NCBI RefSeq assembly: GCF_014066305.1
Contig: NW_023501109.1
Span: 180,535 to 244,534, forward strand
Source of the DNA: Letharia columbiana
Lineage: Eukaryota; Ascomycota; Lecanoromycetes; Lecanorales; Parmeliaceae
Reading direction: 5' to 3'
Length of the DNA stretch: 64,000 bases
Shown here piece after piece: positions 12,675-23,527 of this stretch. The notes under the pieces are model-generated. The model saw only the letters and a program-made list of their open reading frames with translations, did no database searches and was not told the DNA's origin. How positions within the stretch are numbered: position 1 is the first letter of the stretch; every line of letters begins with the position of its first letter. The position numbers and the translations under genes were made by a program.

Positions 12675-12842
12675 TCAAGCAGAAGAAGGCGGCACCAATT
12701 CAACATCCACAGTCTCCTTCCGACCCACTTTCCATGTCATGTAAGCGAGTGTCAGGCATGCGGCTTTCAGCGCGTAGTAGAGGCCGAGGGAACCGACGAG
12801 GATGCAGGCGAGGATTATCGCGATGGCCGCGTTGCCCTGCAT
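12675..12842 (-). CDS. 55-residue small membrane protein
   Basis: ATG at 12842 opens a 55-codon frame with one membrane segment (NAAIAIILACILVGSLGLYY) followed by a Lys-containing amphipathic stretch and an acidic, Ser-ending tail. The case for a gene is the splice structure upstream on the same strand: a donor GTAAGC, branch CTAAT and acceptor CCCCAG end shortly before the ATG, and a second GTGAGT...CTGAC...CTCTCAG intron lies further up, as expected for a spliced 5' UTR. No upstream frame runs into the coding frame with an ATG. No family recognised. It could instead be the last exon of a longer gene whose start I missed. Confidence 0.4.
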   Translation of the reverse strand: MQGNAAIAIILACILVGSLGLYYALKAACLTLAYMTWKVGRKETVDVELVPPSSA

Positions 12843-13046
12843 GCTGGATGGAGTATGAAGCTGGCTGGGGCATCATTAGTTGAGCGATCGAGGAGATTTG
12901 GTGGAAGGAGGGAGAGCTTACGGGTGCTGGTGGTGAGTGTTGCGGGGCTGCTTTGAGGGGAGCGAGGATAATGGTATCGTGGGGAGCTGAGAGAAGTTTG
13001 TCAGCTAAGGCAAGATAGGTCCCTATGGCTTGAAACTCACATCTTG

Positions 13047-13196
13047 AGCTCGAGTGTTGAGTGGGGTTGTGGTCTAAAGTAACAGGGACAATGTCGGTGA
13101 TTGTGAGGATTGAGCAGCAACAGCTCGAGTGTTGAGTGGGGTTGTGGTCTAAAGTAACAGGGACAATGTCGGTGATTGTGAGGATTGAGCAGCAAC
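13047..13196. repeat. Perfect 75-bp tandem duplication
   Basis: 13047-13121 and 13122-13196 are identical base for base. The unit lies in what appears to be the 5' untranslated or leader exon of the small membrane-protein gene on the minus strand. Because 75 is a multiple of three, the duplication keeps any frame through it open; identity suggests it is recent. Confidence 0.9.
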
Positions 13197-13335
13197 AGTG
13201 AGTCAGATATTTGGTATCTAGAGGATCAATGTCACAATGCATCGACACCGTCACCATGAAGTGGACTAAAATAGTCTCTTGCGATGATCTGCGTCATGTT
13301 GATACTGCCGAAACATCAATTCTTCACCGCGGCAA

Positions 13336-16300
13336 CTACCCCTGATCTTGACTCTGGCAATTGAAGCTTTCCTCTACTATTGTCTCAATGCGATGGAGTA
13401 GAAGATCATGAAAGAGCCTTGATCTGCCCAAGTCTAGAAGCTTCTCCAACAATCCAACACATACATGCTCTTTACCCTTTCCCTTTGAAGACACATGGTT
13501 CCCGCAGCGTCTGATGTTTACCCTCGCTGCTAGGAAGACTCGAGTGAAAAGGGTAAAGACTTCTGGCTTCGACGTCGTACTCAGCGCTCCGTCTACACCG
13601 TTTTGGAGAATCTCAAGAATATACGCGAGTCCTTCGCCAGTCCAGGTTTCTAAATCTGATGCGAGGCTCGCGGGCCATGCGTCAGGATCAAGCCGGCACA
13701 AGAGTTCCGCCCAGCCTTCGGCTTCGCTGACTGTATCGATATACAAGTTCTGTTTTTCTTCGACGAAGACTACGGTTGATGTCGTTCGGGCTTCTAGAGA
13801 GAGATCGGCAACTGAGCGGATGTGCAAAACAGACTTGCCCGGCTTGGTCTGAGTTTCGCCGTCCTGCATGTTGGCTGAGGCAGATTCTATTGCTGAAACC
13901 ATACCAGTCAGCCGTCCAATAGTTTCCACGCAGAGCTGCATCGAAGTTCGATAACCTTCGCATAAGAACCGAAGTAATCCTTTTTTAGCCGCAGGTGGAG
14001 ATAGCGATAGAGTATTGGTGCCGTAGTCAGCAGCCGTGGACGTAATCACGGAAAGTATAGTCGAGGCGACCCTTGCTCCTTGGTCTCGGACATCTTCATC
14101 GTCATCTACCAGGCTGTCATAGAGTGCCAGATAGACTCCGAGAATCTGAGGATCTGGGACCAGTTGGAAGTTATGGTCCAGTAAGCCATCAAAAAACGCT
14201 CTTATTGAGAAGACTACTGCCGTCCTAGTACGAAGATCCTGGCGTACAATGTCAGCAAGTTATACATGCACCAACGTGAAGGACTCACGGAGCGTTCAGC
14301 TCCTGCTGTGGAAAGCAGACGGATCCATGCTTGAACTTCAGTGTTAGTGGCATCAAATGCATAGCGTTCTCCAAGAGCATATCCCTGCAAAGCCAGGGTA
14401 TAATCAAATTGCCGATGATTCTTCGTGATCATTCTGATAGTTGTATCAGAGCATTGCGTTATCTCTGGAGCCCAACGAAGCTCACGAGCGGAACAGAAAC
14501 GTAGGACGGCCAAGTCGCTCTCATCAGACATATACTGTAGTGCCATATTCACGATCTGAAGCGCATCCTTATCGACTCCTGAGAAATGCCGGAGAGTTTC
14601 AGTACTACCATTCCTCTGTGGCCGATGTTTCAAAGCATGCATGTAGTTGGCTAGGTTTATGCAACGCTTTAGGGGGCTACTTTGAAGAGCCGAGGCGGAA
14701 TACTTCGCTATATTTTCTTGGTCCATCGCCAATACCGGCAATAAGAAAGACTTGGTCTTCTCGCCTGCAATGTCCTCAGTATGCAGCAATGATGGCACGC
14801 AAGTGACTTACTGTTGGACAGATTTAAGATAGCAAACAAGTCTGCTAAAATGTTGAGGAATGCTGCGGTAGTGACCGGGCAAGCATTGCGTATAACTAAG
14901 GCCTCGAATGAGTCTTCTAACATGGGCGGAATCGCTTCATAAGTGCCTGTCAAAGCGATTAGCAACTTTGGCGGCCCCAGAATGACTGATTCCTACTTAG
15001 TAAGTCGCCAAACAGTGGAGCTTCATTACGAGCAAGCAAGAATCGCAGACGGAGGAGTCTCCCATGCAAAGCGTTTTGTGATATCCAATTAGGCGCAAGC
15101 AAGCTTGTGACTTCCTCCACGATGCTTGTTTCATCAACAATCAGGCTCAGGGCTTTTGCAGCTTTCTCCCGGATCGACCAGTCAGGCGACTCGTTGTAGT
15201 ATCGCAAAGCATCAAGAAACAGGCTCTCGTGCTGAGATGGTATACCGGATCTTTCGATTACCTCGAGTGCAGGAAAAACCTTGTGAGCTTGCATCGTCGG
15301 GTATAATTCTCTGCCATTGGCTTGCGTTTGGGTCGGTGTTCGGCGAAGTAGTCTTAGTAGAAGCTCTGGTAGGTTGGCATATTTTTGGTATGTCAATTGC
15401 GAGAATCGGCGATGTGAGCTGGAGGCTTTGGTGGACGAAGTATCAGTCCCACCATTGAGACGCTTTAACAAAGCTTTGAAAAGCATTAGGCCGCAATTGC
15501 GTATGTTCCATCTGATAATCTGTCAGATGTCATCGTATGCTTCTGCAGAAAATGAAGGCAGTCATACATCTGACTTTCAAGGCACGAAGCGGCAATTTCC
15601 AAGGTATCCGCAACGTAGATTTCTGTGTTGAGCCCGAATCGTGCATCCGTGAAGATGTCTTTGAGGCAGTTCAGCGCATGCACTTGAGGTAGAGAGCCCA
15701 GATCAACCCCGATAGGTGCATCTGCCATGGCTTGCAGGTTTACAACCACATCATCAAAGAACTTGTCTCCTGAATAGGCGGCGAGTACACCAGTGATTAT
15801 AGCCGGTATACCGGCGGACCTTCTCGTAAGCGAGGAGGCATTGTCCTCGATACTTTTCAACGCAAGCTACCACTGGTGAGCTTTCGTGACAATATACTTC
15901 GAGCTGGAGAGATTACCTTATACCAAGTCTTAGGATATTCTCGAACTGCTACTTGGGATGAACGAGCACACATTATGCAGCACGCCGCAAAAGTAAGCGA
16001 GACTGTGGAGAAAGCTCCCCGATGACGCAGCTCAGCCAGCTGCGTAAAAGCTTGGAGTCCGAATTCATGATAGCCTTTGTAATCGGTACTCTCGCGGAGA
16101 GATGAAGGAATGTAGCCAATATTCATGACCATTGCATGCATCAGTAAACTAGAGACAAGTCAGGTAATGGCCAAGTTTTGTATTAGTGACGTTTCGACGG
16201 ACCTTGATTCTTTTAAAGCCCGCCAGCAGAATGAAAGTATATCTTTGGTTCCTCTATCCTGTTCACTGAAGTCGTCCTCGCTAATGTCATGGCCCTCTGG

Positions 16301-18683
16301 AGCATCGAAGCAGAGGACGTCTTGCACTACCTCCCAGACACCAGAGCAAACAGAAAATATTCTTCTATCGAAAACTTCCCATTGGTCCAGCGATGCGTCG
16401 AGCGATCTGACGTAGTCGGTGCGGCTGACTATATATCTATATATTCTCCATCAGCTTTTATAGATATTGAGTAGAGAGGAGGATAGGTTACCTGAGAGCG
16501 ATCAGGTGGCCGTGAAGAGGCCTACTACTGACGGCGAACAGCAGGTCGCCTTTGGCGATATCGACCTCCTCTTCCAGCGTTGATATGACGTGGTCCACTA
16601 TCAAATAATGACTTTGGTGCCACCCAGCTGGCTTGAAAAGAGTCCCACTGGTTGTGTACAGGAGATTGTTCAGTCTTCCAAAACCGTCTGCGTGATCTGC
16701 TCGACCTGTGACTCCGGCTCTGTTCTCAGCCTTGTTCAAGTCGATGAGTATCGGATAATTGGTTTTGCGATGGCCCTCTTCATTGTCGGCTTGATTCCTA
16801 GCTTCCTGGTCCAATGAGTCTGCTTTGCCATCCGTTCCCCCTCTGGATATACTTTTTCGTGGGATTGAATTTATCGACAGATGAAGATCGAAGACTGTAC
16901 TTGCGGATTGGCGGACATCATCAAAGGGGTCAAACAATAACTCAGTAAGGGGCCTTAGCAACAAGCCTCTGGGCAGGTGTTCGTTCAAGGCGTCGAGGTA
17001 GTCATTGTGGCTTTTCGACGATAGACTGCGTAGAGCGATAGTTTGCTCCGTCAAGAATTCTAGTATCTTCAGTGCCGTGACATGGCTTTGATATGATGCT
17101 GTTGGGCGCAGTTCTTGAAGTAGAAACACCATATACCATTTTCGAAAAGCGAGGTGCTCTTCCAGAATGTGCGGTCCCTCATCAAGCACTTGCTTGATGA
17201 CATTTCTTGAGCTCACTGGCCCTTCGCCACCAATCCTTGCAACTAATCGGGATGTAATGGAAGTTTGCTCTCTAGTCAAAATGTCTGGATCCTGACCGTG
17301 CCTCAACAGAGACACGGTAGCACCTCGAAGTCTCATACAAAGCTTCTTCATCAAAGCGATGAATTCGTTACGCGGCTTTGCATTGACTTCAACATGAAAG
17401 TAAGGTATACACTGCTGCACACGACGTAGTACTCGTCTGCAGAATGGTCTTGCAGAAGCCGAAGAAGAGACCAAGAGAGAAAGAGCGGCAAGTCTCACAC
17501 TTGACGAAGAATGTTCGAGGAGGCTGATCCCAAGATTCGTCAAGTCAAGTGAGGTGCTCTGCCTTTGATCAAAGCATTTCCCGAGGCTAGAGTCTTCGTC
17601 TGTTTTTGCCACCAATAAGCATAATTGAATCTCTGAAATACTGCTGGAACCTACATTCCCACGCTGGATGCTTTCGAATGGCAATGTCCTTAGGAATGCC
17701 TTTACATCAGCAGGGCCCAGGCGGAACAGACCTGGCAATATGTGAATTTCGAAGACTTCCAAAAGTCCCTGGTGTCGCTCTAGAGTTGCCTTCACAGGGG
17801 ATATCCACAGTGGTATTACACCATCTTTCGAGACGTGAACGGTATCGCCATTCTGGCTCTTACCAAAGGACTTAAAAAACACGGGCAAGAAACGTCCCAC
17901 AGCAGGAGCGCAATCGGGATACCGCATCCATTCCAACGCACTCAGTGCAAATTTCTGTACAGACTGATCGACCCGTTCCTGCTGATTATAAAGATCATTG
18001 TTGTCCTTTTGCAATGACTCCGTCCGAGAGAGTCTCAGCTCTTCTGGCCTTTTGATTTGGACAATTTCGACAGCAGAAAGGAGATCTCTGCTAAGGAAGT
18101 GCTCCAATACTTGTATTGCAGGCTTGATATCTGCAAAGTCATGTTGCTTGCGGATAGCTCGAATAGCAATACAACTAGCAGTCCCGAGCAGGAAGTCTCT
18201 TTCTGTATCTACAGGATGCTTCGATAATAGGCGTGCTAGTGTCAGTAGAAGCCTTCTCAGTGGCTTGGGTTTGTTGTTATCTGATCTTGTAATGTAGACA
18301 TTGAAAGCTCGTGTCCATATCTCCGGATTGTAGGAGAGATCTCGAATTCGATGTTCATAAGAGGCACTACACTGTTCAAGAAACCCGCAAAGAGCATTCA
18401 GGGCGGCAGCCCCATGTGTAAGAGAAAGCTCCGTTGAACTAGCGGTCTGCAAGAGGTCTTGTAGAATGGACTGAATGTGCCTTGTCGTCCGTTAGTAGTC
18501 TTCTTCAGCCTGACGGCGGATTCCATACGCAATGACACCCTCCTCGAGAACGTCCACATTATTCGGAATAAGCCCCGTCAAAGACTTGCTCAATTGACGC
18601 AGTGAATCCTCAGATAGTATTGCTTTATTTTCATTGCTGCCATTGACGAGGTCTTGAGGTTCGCGTTCTCTGTTGAGCTCCAT
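13336..18683 (-). CDS. TRM732: THADA/Trm732 homologue (DUF2428), tRNA 2'-O-methylation factor
   Basis: Nine exons on the minus strand close in phase: 18683-18529, 18480-16492, 16406-16203, 16148-15917, 15866-15568, 15511-14997, 14946-14812, 14764-14289 and 14238-13336, about 1,635 residues. The diagnostic DUF2428 core is in exons 3-4: IFSVCSGVWEVVQDVLC, then DAPEGHDISEDD, SFCWRALKES and SLLMHAMVMNIGYIP; exon 5 carries SLTRRSAGIPAIITGVL. The rest is an armadillo/HEAT-like helical repeat array. In yeast the homologue partners with the Trm7 methyltransferase to modify position 32 of the tRNA anticodon loop. The start is the first in-frame ATG; the frame stays open about 90 bp upstream (SLTWNLVADEWRWLLHIYA), so a further 5' exon is possible. 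The promoter region is shared with divergent TIM23. Confidence 0.9.
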
Positions 18684-18952
18684 TGCGTAGATGTGCAAAA
18701 GCCATCGCCATTCATCAGCTACCAGATTCCAAGTAAGACTTCGCCTTTGCTCTCACAATGTATGAAACGTGATGGCGAATGGCCACGCGCAAAATCGTGA
18801 CTAGAGTTCTATTCCCGGAAAGGCAACTTTGCCGACACAGCCAATCATATCGACCTCGAACAATTTTTGGCCTACTCACAACCAAATGCGACAGCTCCAA
18901 GTCCTCCACCACGTATAATTTTGGCTCTCCTTCACATCCTCAACCCGCCACT

Positions 18953-19696
18953 ATGTCTCTCTGGGGTACTCTCACAGGCCAAAAGTCATCCTCTTCATCC
19001 TCTAGCTCTTCATCCTCTCACGACCCATCCTCATCTGCATTACCATCATCGAGTGCCCCCTACCAACCCACCGCTTTCGATCCCGCCTCGGCTCAGGATG
19101 TCTCCTCATTTCTCGATCCTGCTGCACTCCCAGACCCATCTCGACTTCACCCTCTCGCCGGCCTGAATCAAGATACCCTAGACTACCTGACACTCGACGA
19201 ATCCGCCCTCTCCGACCTCCCTGGCTCCCAATCAGCACTACCCTCTCGCGGTTGGTCCGACGACCTCTGCTATGGTACTGGCGTGACATATCTCTCCGCT
19301 CTCACGCTGGGCGGAACATGGGGCATGATAGAGGGACTTCGAAAATCTCCAGCCTCAGCACCCCCAAAACTGAAGCTGAATAGTGTATTGAATAGTATGA
19401 CGAGAAGGGGGCCTTTCTTGGGAAATAGCGCGGGGGTGATTGCTATGGTCTACAACGGGATAAATTCGACGATTGGATATTACAGGGGGAGGCATGATAG
19501 TGCCAATAGTATCATGGCAGGGGCTTTGAGCGGGATGCTGTTCAAGAGTACGGGAGGGGTAAGGCCGATGATGATTAGTGGAGGGCTGGTTGCTTCAGCG
19601 GCTGGAGTGTGGGCGGTGAGTTCACTGGTGTGGGATCTCTGGGCGAGCAAGGCTGACGAATTTGTGCTACAGCTGACAAGGAAGACGATTTTTTGA
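18953..19696 (+). CDS. TIM23: Mitochondrial inner-membrane translocase Tim23
   Basis: Single exon of 247 residues. An N-terminal Ser-rich intermembrane-space domain (residues 1-100) is followed by the Tim17/22/23 four-helix region: DDLCYGTGVTYLSALTLGG, GMIEGLRKSP, then RRGPFLGNSAGVIAMVYNGI and SIMAGALSGMLFKSTGG. It forms the presequence translocase channel with Tim17. The yeast protein has 222 residues, so the length is normal. The start MSLWGTLTGQK was chosen rather than an in-frame upstream ATG at 18779 because the upstream extension is not protein-like and overlaps the divergent promoter. A 10-residue Ser run near the N-terminus is lineage-specific. Confidence 0.93.
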   Translation: MSLWGTLTGQKSSSSSSSSSSSHDPSSSALPSSSAPYQPTAFDPASAQDVSSFLDPAALPDPSRLHPLAGLNQDTLDYLTLDESALSDLPGSQSALPSRGWSDDLCYGTGVTYLSALTLGGTWGMIEGLRKSPASAPPKLKLNSVLNSMTRRGPFLGNSAGVIAMVYNGINSTIGYYRGRHDSANSIMAGALSGMLFKSTGGVRPMMISGGLVASAAGVWAVSSLVWDLWASKADEFVLQLTRKTIF

Positions 19697-19768
19697 GCTG
19701 TGTGAAACGACATCACAAATGCCTAATATATCGCTACAATCGCGATTGGAGATCTGTCATACATCCTT

Positions 19769-20237
19769 CTACCCTTGACTTTTAGCGTTCTCTCTTGCAT
19801 AGACAGATATATCCTCGTCATCAGGTGGGCCTGCTGGCTCAGATTCTTCACTCTCAAGGGATGTGCTCTTTTCGAGAGCTCTGTATCAACGCACAGTTAT
19901 GCAGCATGGCGTTGTGTTTGTAGGACTTCATTACACAGAACTTAATGCATTTGTTGAGGTGCTTGGAAGTTGAGCAGGAGCTATGACGAAAACTCTTCTC
20001 CCTTCTTCATGTTCCCGTTCACCTTTCAAGATAGTCCGCCTCTAGGCGCGTCTACGCTCCAAAAATGACGCACCGGAGATACTGCATAGAAGGCTCCCGC
20101 TGCAGTCCAGAATGCGTGATACTGTGAAGCAGCAGTGAAAAGGAAATAGCGACGAAGGGTAGGGAGCCCAAAGAAAGTGCAGGAATCTGAGGGAAGGAGC
20201 CAGCGCGCACCACGGAGGAGCCTCCGAAAACAATCAT
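19769..20237 (-). CDS. Small spliced protein, about 93 residues, unidentified
   Basis: A four-exon model on the minus strand closes in phase: 20237-20214, 20121-20083, 20041-19935 and 19880-19769. It gives a short N-terminus, an aromatic hydrophobic segment (YHAFWTAAGAFYA), a basic/acidic middle (RRTILKGEREHEEGRRVFV) and an acidic C-terminus (SEEPAGPP-like, ending NAKSQG). The last two exons are the best supported: a good GT...TACAG intron (19881-19934), long open reading and protein-like composition. Exon 1 and the 41-bp second intron are weaker. The shape recalls small mitochondrial inner-membrane subunits, but I do not recognise the family. It lies between Tim23 and the gene at 20332, convergent with the first and divergent from the second. 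Confidence 0.5.
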
Positions 20238-20331
20238 ATTATCATGACAACGTACATTAAACCAATCGAGAGTGCAAGAGTGTGTCTTTTGCGAAGTGTG
20301 ACAGTGTTTCTGCCGTCATCGCCAAGTGACG

Positions 20332-21477
20332 ATGAATGCCCCCGGAGCCTCAACCTCTGATCCATCTCAACACAAAATAAAACGCGTCACCATCAACACT
20401 TCTCTCAGCACCCTTAGCCCCACCCACCATGAAGCCATGAACACCGCCACGGTTCCAGTCCAGCCAGGCGCGCGGGGCGGTAGAGTCTTAGACATGCGCG
20501 ATGTTATATTATGGCAACAAGAGCAAGCCCAACGCCAGGGCGAACTAGGCTTCACGACGAACTTTCCGGACCCTTCAGAGATCTTTAAACCCTTCACAAT
20601 AAATCCTGATACTGAAGACGAGCTTCCAGCCGAAGATCGCGCTGCGGTCGTCGCAGCCATGCAAGAAACCCACAGAGCAATAATCCAGCTCCATCAACGC
20701 AAGATTCTCATGGATGAAGCTGGACCTCTCTTGGCGCGCACGGAGATGAGTGTGAATCAAAAGTTACTGGCTGCTGGTGTACCTGAGCAAGAGCTTCCAA
20801 ACAAGAGCCTAAGACAAAAGATTGTGCAGTTAGTCGAGCTTAAAGAGCCGCCACCCAAAAAGAATTTTGCGGCCGTGTTGGTGGACATAGCCTCAACCAT
20901 CAAAGGACGAAGCCATATGCTGGAGGTCAATTTGCCGCTCAAGGCATTCTTGGCAGAAGTCTACGCGTTGCTAGACGAAGTTGTGAAGGCTTTGTTGTCT
21001 GAGAAAGGGCTTTCCTATGAGCGAGGAGGCGCATGGAAATATCAGCTAGTCGACCAGATTCAGTCTCAACTGCTCATGCACAGATCTTTGCCCCTGGAGA
21101 CCGATCTCGACTACAAATTGATGCTGCAGCAAATGTCGAGGGTTGGCGATGGAGAGGCGCCTGTAGCTGTGCTTACGCAGGTATGTCTTCGTCATTTATT
21201 TAATTTTCGAGCAAGTACATGCTCATTGTTACGTAATCAGGGCGGTCTCGCAAGGCCTATAAACATAAGCGGAGCTAATGCGAAGGCGAAGGCAAGGGGA
21301 CATAGCATGAGCGATGCGCTCGAAGTGTCGGACGAGGATGACAATGTGTTCGGGGTGCTCGACGAAGATGGTAAGCCTTTCTTCGAGCCTTTGGACATGG
21401 ATAGGATGTCCAAGAAGTATGCGAGGATTGGGGATGATCTCACAGAGGAAAACGGGATTCATGGATTCTGGCGATGA
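20332..21477 (+). CDS. Fungal-specific hypothetical protein, 361 residues
   Basis: Two exons: 20332-21180 and 21241-21477; the 60-bp intron has GTATGT and AATCAG ends. I do not recognise the family. The N-terminus is Thr/Ser-rich (HKIKRVTINTSLSTLS), then comes a helical, charged central part (ETHRAIIQLHQRKILMDEAG; ELKEPPPKKNFAAVLVDIAS), and an acidic patch (SDEDDNVFGVLDEDGKPFFE) precedes a compact end, EENGIHGFWR. There is no signal peptide and no membrane segment. Codon use and clean frame indicate a real conserved gene. ATG 20332 is preceded by in-frame GTG-ACG with no upstream ATG. Confidence 0.8.
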   Translation: MNAPGASTSDPSQHKIKRVTINTSLSTLSPTHHEAMNTATVPVQPGARGGRVLDMRDVILWQQEQAQRQGELGFTTNFPDPSEIFKPFTINPDTEDELPAEDRAAVVAAMQETHRAIIQLHQRKILMDEAGPLLARTEMSVNQKLLAAGVPEQELPNKSLRQKIVQLVELKEPPPKKNFAAVLVDIASTIKGRSHMLEVNLPLKAFLAEVYALLDEVVKALLSEKGLSYERGGAWKYQLVDQIQSQLLMHRSLPLETDLDYKLMLQQMSRVGDGEAPVAVLTQVCLRHLFNFRASTCSLLRNQGGLARPINISGANAKAKARGHSMSDALEVSDEDDNVFGVLDEDGKPFFEPLDMDRMSKKYARIGDDLTEENGIHGFWR

Positions 21478-22160
21478 ATTGCCACCGAGTCACCGAGTTC
21501 CAGAGCTTGGGCGTGTATCAAAAGCTGTCCCGGATAGCGTGGAACGTTTTTTGAAAGAATAGCATACAAGCACATATTACCGCACCATACAAGGGCGTGT
21601 TGTCAGATTAGATCAAGTAATTTCACCATCATCGACGGTATCGCGAACCCAACAAAGGCGATCTGGCATCCTGGCTGAAACCATCACAAAAACGGAGGCT
21701 TCATTCAAGGCTGTCGAGACTTCCTCATCAAGCCCACATTAGAACACAGTTCCATAGTAGTCGTCAAGCGTTGCTCTATCATCATTCAACACAATTAAAG
21801 AGAAAAAACAATTAAATCGGTGCCTGCAAATTAAGAGCTTGAATGATCGACAATTTTATGCCGCTAAGGCCGCTAGCGCGACCCAGTGAAAGTGGGCCGA
21901 CACAGATAAAGGGTTCAAGTTCCCCCGAAAATTGAAGGCGGATCCGAGGTCGCGAGTTCGAATTATGCAAATCTTGGCATCTTCTGCATAGCACGCATAA
22001 TCTTTGTGCAAGCGAATTGTTACAGCTTTACTCTATTGGGAAGGTTCGACTGATATTGAGACAACACACATTGCACATTCCTGAGACATTACAGAGACAT
22101 AGCAGATCTTTCTTCAATTAGCCTGGACTCGTTGCGCTCCGCCCCACTTCAGTGTTCATA
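21478..22160. other. Intergenic, no gene seen
   Basis: 3' flank of the hypothetical gene and 5' region of NC2-alpha. A tRNA T-arm-like string (GGGTTCAAGTTCCCC, about 21911) does not extend into a cloverleaf. No other structure seen. Confidence 0.5.
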
Positions 22161-22998
22161 ATGGATGATTTCGAAGGTTCCTACGCACCGCAATCACCAG
22201 ATCTTTCCGGGTTCCAAACATTCGACGATCCAGATCCGTTTTCAGCTCCCTACTACCCACCCCAGCAAACTTCCTACCAACCTTCATATCTCCAGCAGCC
22301 CTCGAACCACGACCCATTCTCGTTCGACCAACCACCACCACAACACCAACAACAATCATTTCCAGCCCAATATCAACCACCAATCATGCCCCCCACGAAC
22401 GGAAAAGCCAAATCTCGCGCCAAAAGTGAGGAAGACGAGTTCACTCCGGAGGCACCAGCAAAGGCGAAAGGTCCAGGCCGCAAGTCAAAGAAACAGAAGG
22501 TCGAGGAAGAAGTTTGTGCTAAGCCGGCGCCAGGGGTGGAGGAAGGCATTGAGGTGAAGACAAAATTTCCGGTCGCGAGGATAAAGCGCATCATGCAGGC
22601 GGATGAGGATGTGGGCAAGGTGGCGCAGGTTACGCCAACCGCTGTTTGTAAGTTCGCCCACCCCTTACTGCCGGACCCCACTCCGACAAACGAAACGCAA
22701 GACTGACAGCTTTCGTGTTATAGCCAAAGCGCTCGAACTTTTCATGATCTCGGTGGTTACCAAAGCGGCCAACGAGGCACGAGCAAAACAGTCAAAGCGC
22801 GTCACGGCAGCCCATCTGAAGCAAGCGGTGGTGAAAGACGACCAGTTGGATTTCTTGGCGGATATCATATCAAGGGTGCCGGATGCACCTACGGCATCGA
22901 AGAAGGAGAAAGAGGAGGAAAGTGAGGAGGGTGGAGAAGGGAAGCGGAAGAAGAAGGGTGGGATCAAGAGAAAGAAGAAGGACGATGATGACTTCTAA
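22161..22998 (+). CDS. BUR6: NC2-alpha / DRAP1 (Bur6) histone-fold transcription repressor
   Basis: Two exons: 22161-22647 and 22724-22998, about 253 residues. An N-terminal Pro/Gln-rich tail (residues 1-85) and a basic stretch with a possible nuclear signal ([14 protein letters not shown]) lead to the histone fold: [37 protein letters not shown], then [18 protein letters not shown] and [13 protein letters not shown]. The fold pairs with NC2-beta and binds TBP on DNA, repressing or resetting preinitiation complexes. The C-terminus is a mixed Glu/Lys tail ending [21 protein letters not shown] and the LDFL-DII motif favour NC2-alpha over the related HAP5 and Dpb3-type subunits. The intron splits the histone fold at the Val-Ser junction. 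Confidence 0.88.
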
Positions 22999-23527
22999 AG
23001 GAAGGTTCGGAGGACGTGGGAGGTTTCAATTCTGTGTGTTGGGGTCCATGCAGGCATGCTTGCTTGCTTGCTTTATCTTAAGCGATAAACAATAAGCATT
23101 TTGGCTAGAATGATGCTAGGGCAGTGAACATCTCTTTCCCACTCTGCAATATTGACACCGCAATTCTCTCCGTGAACATGTCGCTTTGTTGGAGGATTTC
23201 CAGGGTTCCAGTAACGAAAAATCTTGCCCGAATGACACACAAGCTGCACAAGTATCCCTTCACATTGTCAATGTAACGGTTGCGACCCATCTTTTGAGCC
23301 TGTGAGCCTGTGAGCCTGTAGGGTCGAGTGCAAGAGTGGCGTGAGATTTGCCTCGGTTCCTCAGACGCTATTCCCAAGCCCGGGCCTACCCTATCGGGTT
23401 AGGGGCGGAACAATTCCGCGCTCGGACTGGGCACAAAAGTATTCGACAACGGCTAATCCTCGGGAAGACCCAGACGCGACTCCACCGCCCTGGTTGTTTG
23501 GGTTGGTGCTTGGGCGAGCTCACGATC
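22999..23527. other. Intergenic with short tandem repeat
   Basis: No gene. A small direct repeat (three units of GAGCCTGT) lies at about 23296-23319. The 5' UTR of the FHIP gene presumably starts in the distal 200 bp. Confidence 0.5.

Noticed and set aside
21845..21965. Possible tRNA (GGGTTCAAGTTCCCC)
   Set aside because: The T-loop-like string has no pairing acceptor stem and the D and anticodon arms do not fold.
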